21,638 bases of DNA from Dialister sp. UBA6422 (lineage in GTDB: Bacteria; Bacillota; Negativicutes; Veillonellales; Dialisteraceae), in assembly GCA_002439665.1 (NCBI GenBank), contig DJPC01000166.1:1-21638 (forward strand), read 5' to 3'. The notes below the pieces were generated by a model, which worked only from the letters and a program-made list of their open reading frames with translations, searched no databases and was not told where the DNA came from. A program made the translations under genes and the position numbers. Position 1 is the first letter of the stretch. Every line of letters begins with the position of its first letter. This document shows positions 1-4,605 of the stretch, piece after piece.

Positions 1-156
1 GTGGAGAAATCTCAAAGCACTAGCGGAAAGGGCTTAATGATTCAAATCGAAACGGTGTGAATCCATATCTCGAGCAAAGCGAGAGTAGCAGCTCTAGCGA
101 GCTGCTGTGATATGTGACATCAAGCCTTTACCGCTGGTGCTGAGAGATTTCTCCAC
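1..156. repeat. Long imperfect inverted repeat with internal hairpins
   Basis: Bases 1-35 pair with 122-156. The outermost 13 bp (GTGGAGAAATCTC with GAGATTTCTCCAC) are perfect, the next block (17-26 with 131-140) is 10 bp with one G-U pair, and 28-35 pairs with 122-129. Inside, CATAT at 64-68 pairs with ATATG at 110-114 and encloses a hairpin at about 69-83 and a perfect 8-bp hairpin with a TAGC loop at 87-106. The result is a branched, rod-like structure about 156 nt long. The outer arm and a GGTCGAAATGAC further right (213-224) resemble dispersed palindromic intergenic repeats seen in gut Firmicutes; that comparison is from memory. The element may extend left of the window. Confidence 0.6.
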
Positions 157-355
157 TCAGGGGCACATCTCATTTCACATCTTTTGTGTCATCAAGCACA
201 AATATGATCGGTCGAAATGACGGTGCGATGAAATCGCTAGTGTTTATTGGAGCATTACCGGATTGGCTATTTGCTTTACATATCATAGGGGAACCAGAAT
301 GTATCAAATGTAAAATGATATTTTTAAGATAGGCAGTTTGAATTCATACTTTTCC
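157..355. other. Intergenic stretch without a recognisable gene
   Basis: I find no convincing reading frame or RNA gene here. A 7-bp inverted pair (TTTACAT around 275 with ATGTAAA around 308) could form a weak stem. The GGTCGAAATGAC at 213-224 looks like a detached piece of the palindromic repeat at 1-156. Confidence 0.5.
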
Positions 356-386
356 CCAGTCACCAGTCACGAGTCTACCAGTCACC
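356..386. repeat. Short tandem repeat, 7-bp period (CCAGTCA)
   Basis: CCAGTCAC occurs at 356-363, 363-370 and 378-385, with a degenerate unit (CGAGTCT) at 370-376. The period is 7 bp, shifting by one at the last copy. It lies just beyond the terminator of the tRNA-Val fragment and has no evident coding role. Confidence 0.6.
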
Positions 387-390
387 AAAT

Positions 391-426
391 AAAAAAAGAC
401 ACTTAACGGTTATTCGCTAAGTGTCT
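391..426 (-). terminator. Intrinsic terminator after the tRNA-Val fragment
   Basis: On the minus strand AGACACTTA pairs with TAAGTGTCT (9 bp), followed directly by a run of seven T (A tract at 391-397 on the plus strand). It sits 8 bp beyond the truncated tRNA-Val piece and is probably the original terminator of a once-complete tRNA gene. Confidence 0.75.
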
Positions 427-434
427 CTTTATCT

Positions 435-460
435 TGGTGGGCGATAACAGGATCGAACTG
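435..460 (-). pseudogene. Truncated tRNA-Val: 3' end only
   Basis: These 26 bases are identical to the 3' end (CCA, acceptor strand and T arm) of both complete tRNA-Val genes in the window (608-633 and 1113-1138). Identity stops abruptly at 460 and the sequence becomes an unrelated hairpin. The anticodon arm, D arm and 5' acceptor strand are missing, so no tRNA can be made. The fragment keeps a terminator right behind it. It could be a deletion remnant or the duplicated attachment-site core of an element that once integrated in tRNA-Val. Confidence 0.75.
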
Positions 461-462
461 GT

Positions 463-521
463 TCCGCAGCGAACATCATTTGAAGGAGCGAAGCGACGCG
501 CAAATGATAGTGAGTCGCGGA
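463..521. repeat. Imperfect hairpin joined to the tRNA-Val fragment
   Basis: ATCATTTG at 475-482 pairs with CAAATGAT at 501-508, and the flanks 463-474 and 509-521 continue the stem imperfectly (TCCGC against GCGGA). The loop carries GAGCGAAGCG. It begins 3 bp after the point where tRNA-Val identity ends, so it may be part of the sequence that displaced the rest of that tRNA. It is probably a dispersed palindromic repeat. Confidence 0.5.
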
Positions 522-557
522 TGCAGGAGGTTAAATACCAAATGAGGAGAATGGTAA

Positions 558-605
558 AAATAAAAGAAGCAACTAGCGATTAAATGCTAATTGCTTCTTT
601 TATTT
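558..605 (-). terminator. Terminator of the tRNA-Asn-Glu-Val unit
   Basis: A 15-bp perfect stem (AAATAAAAGAAGCAA at 558-572 with its complement at 591-605) is followed on the minus strand by a T-rich tract. It starts 2 bp after the CCA end of tRNA-Val. The symmetrical A/T flanks could also let it work in the other direction. Confidence 0.75.
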
Positions 606-607
606 TA

Positions 608-683
608 TGGTGGGCGATAACAGGATCGAACTGCTGACATTCTGCTTGTAAGGCAGACGCTCTCCCAGCTGAGCTAATCGCCC
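608..683 (-). tRNA. tRNA-Val (anticodon UAC)
   Basis: This is a 76-nt cloverleaf with encoded CCA. The acceptor stem starts GGGCGAT, the D arm holds AGCTCAGCTGGGAGAGC, the anticodon loop is CTTACAA, and the T arm holds GTTCGATCC. The discriminator base is A. It is the last gene of a minus-strand unit Asn-Glu-Val, 4 bp from tRNA-Glu, with a terminator immediately behind. An identical copy lies at 1113-1188. Confidence 0.95.
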
Positions 684-687
684 ATAT

Positions 688-762
688 TGGTGACCTGTGG
701 GGGATTCGAACCCCCGAACCCGCCGTGAAAGGGCGGTGTCTTAACCACTTGACGAACAGGCC
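688..762 (-). tRNA. tRNA-Glu (anticodon UUC)
   Basis: This 75-nt gene has encoded CCA. The acceptor stem GGCCTGT pairs with ACAGGTC (one G-U pair), the anticodon loop is CTTTCAC on a CCGCC/GGCGG stem, and the T arm contains GGTTCGAATCC. It sits between tRNA-Asn (2 bp away) and tRNA-Val (4 bp away) and is presumably processed from one precursor. Confidence 0.95.
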
Positions 763-764
763 AC

Positions 765-840
765 TGGCTCCTGAAGTAGGGTTCGAACCTACGACATCGT
801 GATTAACAGTCACGCGCTCTACCGGCTGAGCTATTCAGGA
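765..840 (-). tRNA. tRNA-Asn (anticodon GUU)
   Basis: This 76-nt gene has encoded CCA. The acceptor stem TCCTGAA pairs with TTCAGGA, the discriminator base is G as usual for tRNA-Asn, the anticodon loop is CTGTTAA on a CGTGA/TCACG stem, and the T arm contains GGTTCGAACCC. It is the first gene of the minus-strand Asn-Glu-Val unit, just downstream of the promoter at 864-892. Confidence 0.95.
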
Positions 841-863
841 ATCTGTACGTGAGTACGTGAATT

Positions 864-892
864 ATAATATCAAATCATTGTAAATTTTGCAA
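864..892 (-). promoter_or_regulatory. Promoter of the tRNA-Asn-Glu-Val unit
   Basis: On the minus strand a TTGCAA -35 (887-892) and a TATTAT -10 (864-869) are separated by 17 bp, about 24 bp ahead of tRNA-Asn. The second tRNA-Val has a promoter with the same -35 hexamer and spacing, which supports both. Confidence 0.6.
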
Positions 893-893
893 G

Positions 894-929
894 AGCTTTT
901 TGATTAGAAAAAAATTAAATCAAAAAGCT
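894..929. terminator. AT-rich hairpin, possible terminator
   Basis: AGCTTTTTGAT (894-904) pairs with ATCAAAAAGCT (919-929), an 11-bp stem with a 14-nt A-rich loop. It lies between the second tRNA-Val unit and the tRNA-Asn promoter. Neither side has a clean T tract outside the stem, so a terminator role is tentative. Confidence 0.4.
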
Positions 930-1041
930 TATTGTATGCGTCAGTGGTAAGTCGAAGAGGGAACATAAAAGGTCCGCTTTTTCATGATGAAACTGACTCT
1001 ATATATGCTGATGGAAATCATCATGCCAAGACTTCTTGTTT

Positions 1042-1080
1042 CTGCTTTTTATATTCCTTGAGAAGGAATATAAAAAGCAG
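1042..1080. repeat. Perfect 18-bp hairpin
   Basis: Bases 1042-1059 and 1063-1080 are exact inverted complements with a 3-nt GAG loop. Its right arm shares GCAG and the A tract with the terminator at 1072-1104, so the two stems exclude each other. It may be a back-up terminator for the second tRNA-Val. Nothing recognisable lies between 930 and 1041. Confidence 0.6.
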
Positions 1081-1104
1081 TGAACGAATACATTCATTCA
1101 CTGC
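1072..1104 (-). terminator. Intrinsic terminator of the second tRNA-Val
   Basis: On the minus strand GCAGTGAATGAAT pairs with ATTCGTTCACTGC (13 bp, one T-G pair, 2-nt loop) and is followed by TTTTT. It begins 9 bp after the CCA end of tRNA-Val at 1113-1188. Confidence 0.8.
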
Positions 1105-1112
1105 TTCCTCTT

Positions 1113-1188
1113 TGGTGGGCGATAACAGGATCGAACTGCTGACATTCTGCTTGTAAGGCAGACGCTCTCCCAGCTGAGCTAATCGCCC
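1113..1188 (-). tRNA. tRNA-Val (anticodon UAC), second copy
   Basis: This 76-nt gene is identical to the tRNA-Val at 608-683, with encoded CCA and anticodon loop CTTACAA. It forms a single-gene unit with its own promoter at 1209-1237 and terminator at 1072-1104, separate from the Asn-Glu-Val unit, and so looks like a gene duplication. Confidence 0.95.
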
Positions 1189-1208
1189 ATGTGTAACTGA
1201 CGAATAAT

Positions 1209-1237
1209 ATTATGCACTATTTGCTTAGAAATTGCAA
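1209..1237 (-). promoter_or_regulatory. Promoter of the second tRNA-Val
   Basis: On the minus strand a TTGCAA -35 (1232-1237) and a CATAAT -10 (1209-1214) are 17 bp apart, about 20 bp ahead of the tRNA. The -35 and spacing match the promoter at 864-892. Confidence 0.6.
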
Positions 1238-1316
1238 GTACTTTTTATATAAATCATTTGCTGGATACATGGGACATATTTTTAGTATGCCCTATATACC
1301 ATTCTATGGCGTTATC

Positions 1317-1345
1317 TTGACAGTATTAGAAAATCGTGATAAAGT
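1317..1345 (+). promoter_or_regulatory. Promoter of the T-box/symporter unit
   Basis: A consensus TTGACA (1317-1322), a 17-bp spacer and TAAAGT (1340-1345) sit just ahead of the T-box stem I region. Confidence 0.65.
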
Positions 1346-1364
1346 ACATGTCATGAAACGAGGA

Positions 1365-1610
1365 AAGAAAGAGTAGGCAAACTCCAATCGAAATAGCGAG
1401 TCCGGATGGTGTAAGCGGATGCGAATGAGTTTCTGAAGTGCATTCTTGAGTTTGTAAGGCTGAACTGGTAGTAGGCTTTTCCGGTGGCTCCCGATATAGA
1501 GTGATAGGTTTGATAGAACTATGGTAAGGTATATCTAGATATGGATATATAAAATTGGGTGGAAACACGAAGCTAAGCTCTCGTCCCTTTGGGGAAGAGG
1601 GCTTTTTATA
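1365..1610 (+). promoter_or_regulatory. T-box riboswitch upstream of an amino-acid symporter
   Basis: The T-box core GGGTGGAAACACGA lies at 1557-1570, ahead of a terminator at 1576-1607. Upstream are stem I features: AGTAG, CAAACTC pairing with GAGTTTG, a GATGGTGTAAGC segment, and the conserved stretch GTAGGC...CCGG...CTCCCGAT that opens stem III. In this class the leader binds uncharged tRNA: a specifier codon pairs with the anticodon and UGGN pairs with the tRNA 3' end. Here UGGA predicts a tRNA with discriminator U. The specifier should be in GAACTGG (1462-1468); ACT (Thr), CTG (Leu) or TGG (Trp) can be read. Thr fits best with the downstream SstT-like carrier, but I cannot settle it by eye. 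Confidence 0.85.
1576..1607 (+). terminator. T-box terminator hairpin
   Basis: AGCTCTCGTCCC pairs with the strand GGGGAAGAGGGCT (one mismatch, one T-G pair) and is followed by TTTTT. The 5' arm overlaps the region needed for the alternative antiterminator with the T-box sequence at 1557-1570. Confidence 0.8.
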
Positions 1611-1687
1611 TGGTCTTTATTACCATATGGGGTGATGGATGCTTATGGAGTTGCTTATTTTATATTCTTTGATACGAGGCATATCAT

Positions 1688-1807
1688 ATGCAAACAGGTA
1701 TTAAAATACGAAAAACATCGTCTCATCGATGGACCTTAAAGGTGGCTTGCTTATTATTGTATCTGGGCATTGTAACACCTGCCTTTCATCGATTGTTTAA
1801 AGAATAA
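1688..1807 (+). CDS. Candidate 39-residue membrane peptide
   Basis: The frame is ATG to TAA, 39 codons, with GAGG at 1676-1679, 8 bp ahead of the start. The product begins MQTGIKIRKT, is basic at both ends, and has one hydrophobic stretch at about residues 18-33 (including ACLLLYLGIV), so it could be a single-pass membrane peptide. It lies between the T-box terminator and the symporter and would share their transcript. I do not recognise a family. An overlapping frame starting at 1635 (34 codons) is less convincing. Coding status is uncertain: it is short and rests on one ribosome-binding site and the hydrophobic pattern. Confidence 0.4.
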   Translation: MQTGIKIRKTSSHRWTLKVACLLLYLGIVTPAFHRLFKE

Positions 1808-1925
1808 TGGGCATCATTATGGATGGATATTTTATGGGTAAAATGGTGCATACACCCAGCTTCTTATTAAGATGTATGTTGGGTGCATCACATTGGATCA
1901 TATGAATGTAGAGGGGAGAGCACAT

Positions 1926-3197
1926 ATGAAAGAAAATCAAGAAGTGAATCATTTAGCCAAGAAGGTACTTGAGGAAAATAAGAGTAAGAAACAAGGAAGA
2001 CAATTTTTACTTTGGATATTGGCTTTGGTCGTAGGTGCAGCTTTAGGATGGCTTGGGATTAAGCCACTGAATGAATTATTTAATTTCATTGCCACTGTAT
2101 TTACTAGACTATTCCAATTCATTGCCGTGCCAACGATCGCTTTGGCAGTGATTACCACGTTAGCCGCTTTAGGAGGAAAGAAGGAGACAGGAAGGATTTT
2201 TGCTCATGCTGTCGTATATACTTTACTGACCACCATATTTGCAGCTGCCATTGGCCTTGCTATATATCTTTGGATTGCTCCGGGCAATTTACCTGCTGAC
2301 ATGGTAGGCGCTGGAGCTTCTAATGTTCCGCAAAAATTAGAACACGTCACTTACTATGACCATATTCTTGGTGTCATTCCTAATAATATGGTCCAGCCTT
2401 TCCTATCTGGCAATGTACTGGCCATTATGCTTATTGCGGCTTCTTTTGGTTTGGGCTTGGCCTTTATGCCCAAAACCGAAAATAGAGAGATTCTTATGAA
2501 GGGCATTTTAGGATTTCAAGAGCTGCTATTTACCTTAATCAAAGCTTTGCTTTTCATTTTACCTGTAGGGATTTTGGCTTTTTCGGCGCAATTATCTGCG
2601 CAAATTGAAGCAGGTGTTATTGTAGGGGCTTTAGGAAAATATACAGCTGTTATTATAGGTAGCAATTGCATTCAGTTTTTTGTTGTACTGCCACTTTTCC
2701 TTTTGGCTAGGGGGCTTAATCCTATCGATGTATTTAAGAAAATGTCCCCTGCTGTAGCAGTGGCGTTATTCACTAAAAGTTCTGCAGGAACATTGCCGGT
2801 TACCTTGGCATCAGCTGAAAAAAACTTAAAAGTAAACCCCGCAGTTTCCAGGTTTGTTCTTCCGATTTGCACCACCATCAATATGAATGGCTGCGCTGCA
2901 TTCATTTTGATTACCTCCCTTTTTGTCATGCAAAACGGAGGATATGATTTGCCGCTTCCTACAATGATTACCTGGCTTGTGGTAGCTGTTTTAGCTGCGG
3001 TAGGAAATGCAGGAGTTCCTATGGGATGCTATTTCCTTACCTTATCTCTTATGAGCGGTATTGGAGCACCCATTGGGATCATGGGAATTATTCTTCCTAT
3101 TTATACCATCATTGATATGATCGAAACTGCTGAAAATGTATGGTCAGATTCTTGCGTATGCGCTATGACGGACCATGACTTAAAGAACATTAAGTAG
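1926..3197 (+). CDS. Dicarboxylate/amino-acid:cation symporter (DAACS family), SstT-like site
   Basis: This is a 423-residue polytopic inner-membrane protein of the sodium-coupled glutamate/aspartate/serine-threonine family. The start chosen is ATG 1926 (MKENQEV), which has GAGGGGAG 7-8 bp ahead; an in-frame ATG at 1872 lacks this. Family landmarks are the HP1 loop motif KSSAGTLP (284-291), the TM7 motif TINMNG (317-322, normally NMDG), and the TM8 segment from D397 to D408. Aligned to archaeal GltPh, the amino-group aspartate (D394) and the sodium aspartate (D405) are kept, but R397, which holds an acidic side chain, is replaced by E400. SstT serine/threonine carriers, as I recall them, have D-x-x-E-T at this place. 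A neutral amino-acid substrate is therefore likelier than glutamate or aspartate. The T-box ahead of it implies induction when one uncharged tRNA accumulates. Confidence 0.85.
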   Translation: MKENQEVNHLAKKVLEENKSKKQGRQFLLWILALVVGAALGWLGIKPLNELFNFIATVFTRLFQFIAVPTIALAVITTLAALGGKKETGRIFAHAVVYTLLTTIFAAAIGLAIYLWIAPGNLPADMVGAGASNVPQKLEHVTYYDHILGVIPNNMVQPFLSGNVLAIMLIAASFGLGLAFMPKTENREILMKGILGFQELLFTLIKALLFILPVGILAFSAQLSAQIEAGVIVGALGKYTAVIIGSNCIQFFVVLPLFLLARGLNPIDVFKKMSPAVAVALFTKSSAGTLPVTLASAEKNLKVNPAVSRFVLPICTTINMNGCAAFILITSLFVMQNGGYDLPLPTMITWLVVAVLAAVGNAGVPMGCYFLTLSLMSGIGAPIGIMGIILPIYTIIDMIETAENVWSDSCVCAMTDHDLKNIK

Positions 3198-3219
3198 TGA
3201 AAAGTTGGAAATAAAGAAA

Positions 3220-3245
3220 GCGGCGCACCAATGATAAGGCGCCGC
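3220..3245. repeat. GC-rich hairpin after the symporter
   Basis: GCGGCGC (3220-3226) pairs with GCGCCGC (3239-3245). There is no T tract, so it more likely protects the 3' end of the mRNA or pauses polymerase than terminates; the true terminator follows at 3255. Confidence 0.5.
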
Positions 3246-3254
3246 AAGATGATC

Positions 3255-3307
3255 AATAAAAAAGAACTCGGATGGGTTATGGCACTTTCCTCCGAGTCCT
3301 TTTTTAT
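3255..3307. terminator. Bidirectional terminator between convergent genes
   Basis: A stem of about 18 bp (AATAAAAAAGAACTCGGA with TCCGAGTCCTTTTTTATT, one mismatch) has an A tract on the left and a T tract on the right. It can therefore stop both the symporter (plus) and the UroD-like gene (minus). Confidence 0.75.
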
Positions 3308-3386
3308 TGCTGCTTTTGCTTGGCTATATGAATGGTGCCAGGCTTACCAACACTTTTAACTTCTAAATTTCACGCGTTACTGCCTT

Positions 3387-4397
3387 TTAGAGTTCCACTG
3401 CTTTTCTAAGAGCCATTAGATTTTCTTCAGGAGCTGCTGGATTTACTACACAACCAGGACCTAAGATGAGTCCCTTTCCATCCACCTGAGCAATGGCATC
3501 TTTGACATGTGCTGTGATTTCTTCTGGTGTACCATCCAGGATGATATCATCATATTTCAAAACACCATCTACAAAATAAGGAGCAGATTTGATACCAGCT
3601 AGCAGGCACTTATTGGTCAGAGTTCTAGCTTCTTTTAAAGATGGCCAAGTGTGACGGTCATGCCAGTTTACACAATTGATAGGATAGTCTGCTACTTCTT
3701 TGAAATAAATATCTTCCCCATGGATATGAGCTACATTAAACCAGGTTTTCTTTGCATAAGAATTGATGATTTGGCGATCATAGAAGGCAGCAAATTTTTC
3801 AAACTGATCTGGGTTCATCATAGTTTTTACTGCGTTTTGGGTGGCAAAGAAGAATCCATCTACGCCGGCCTCAATATTATAGCTGATGAAATCCAAAGTG
3901 GTTGCAGTGATGGCAGAAAGGGCATGATGTACCGCTTCTGGATAATTGACCATATCTTGCAATAATCGATCACCAGCCATTTTTTTCAGTGTGGAAAATG
4001 GGCTGAAGATGGTCTGAATGGCAGGTGTGCCCGGTTTGCGGCGACGAATCAATTCCCTAGCAAATTCGATTTGTTTGCCATAGGTACCCTGGATAGCAGG
4101 AATAGCACGCATGGTATCATAATCAGAAGGACTTTGAATAGCAAAGTTTTTAACGATTGGTTCTTTATGAGGGTCACAGTAGATGGTCAGCTGATTGCCG
4201 AAATCTTGGGTACTGTATAAACCAAATGGCATCATTTTAATAAAATCAAAATCATATTTTTCTGTCAGTGCTACTTCTGCTTCAGCTAGAGAAATAGGAT
4301 CCTGATCAAATTCAGATAAATGCATCCAAGCAGCTACAGGAACTCTATCTACATCTTGACCAGCAAGGGCAGCTCTGATACGTTCTTCTCTATTCAT
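3387..4397 (-). CDS. Uroporphyrinogen decarboxylase (URO-D) family protein
   Basis: This 336-residue cytosolic TIM-barrel protein belongs to the family containing HemE and the corrinoid methyltransferases MtaA/CmuA. The start is ATG 4397 (MNREERI), with AGGAGA 7 bp ahead; a TTG at 4415 would place the ribosome-binding site inside the gene. HemE's N-terminal arginine motif is absent (here VPVAAWMHLSEFD), so it is unlikely to be true HemE. The methyltransferase zinc motif HxC is HIHG at 224-227, while the later GPGC cysteine (C316) and the family ending P-x-x-x-E-N-L-M-A are kept. The role is unknown; a corrinoid or methyl-transfer link is possible. It is a single-gene unit with no corrinoid protein next to it. 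Confidence 0.75.
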   Translation of the reverse strand: MNREERIRAALAGQDVDRVPVAAWMHLSEFDQDPISLAEAEVALTEKYDFDFIKMMPFGLYSTQDFGNQLTIYCDPHKEPIVKNFAIQSPSDYDTMRAIPAIQGTYGKQIEFARELIRRRKPGTPAIQTIFSPFSTLKKMAGDRLLQDMVNYPEAVHHALSAITATTLDFISYNIEAGVDGFFFATQNAVKTMMNPDQFEKFAAFYDRQIINSYAKKTWFNVAHIHGEDIYFKEVADYPINCVNWHDRHTWPSLKEARTLTNKCLLAGIKSAPYFVDGVLKYDDIILDGTPEEITAHVKDAIAQVDGKGLILGPGCVVNPAAPEENLMALRKAVEL

Positions 4398-4442
4398 GAA
4401 AATCTCTCCTTTCAAGGATCACTCAATTAATTTTGTGTTTTT

Positions 4443-4448
4443 ATTATA
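4443..4448 (-). promoter_or_regulatory. -10 element for the UroD-like gene
   Basis: A perfect TATAAT on the minus strand lies 46 bp ahead of the start codon. I see no good -35 at 16-18 bp, so this is a partial promoter call. Confidence 0.45.
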
Positions 4449-4539
4449 TCATATGTGGAGAAATGATAAGGGGCATAGACATGTGTCAGATGGTTTCATA
4501 CGTCTATGTTACCGGTTTTACCAATACCTTACCCTATGC

Positions 4540-4570
4540 TTGCGCACCTGTTTTTTAAAAGTGCTATAAT
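4540..4570 (+). promoter_or_regulatory. Promoter of the GT-C-like membrane protein
   Basis: TTGCGC (4540-4545) and a perfect TATAAT (4565-4570) are 19 bp apart. The -10 is preceded by TGC, giving an extended -10 that can compensate for the long spacer. AAGGAGGA at 4593-4600 is 5 bp ahead of the ATG at 4606. Confidence 0.6.
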
Positions 4571-4605
4571 GAGTCCATTACCATTGCTATATAAGGAGGA
4601 TTGTC

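Noticed and set aside
580..813. Minus-strand reading frame of 77 codons
   Set aside because: It runs across tRNA-Val, tRNA-Glu and most of tRNA-Asn; the frame is a by-product of tRNA sequence.
932..1156. Plus-strand frame of 74 codons
   Set aside because: It overlaps the hairpins, the terminator and the antisense of the second tRNA-Val and has no ribosome-binding site.
1326..1568. Minus-strand frame of 80 codons
   Set aside because: It lies antisense to the T-box leader, whose RNA motifs explain the conservation expected there.
1830..1895. Hairpin (ACCCA with TGGGT) just before the symporter start
   Set aside because: Only a 5-6 bp stem with a long loop; too weak to call a regulator.
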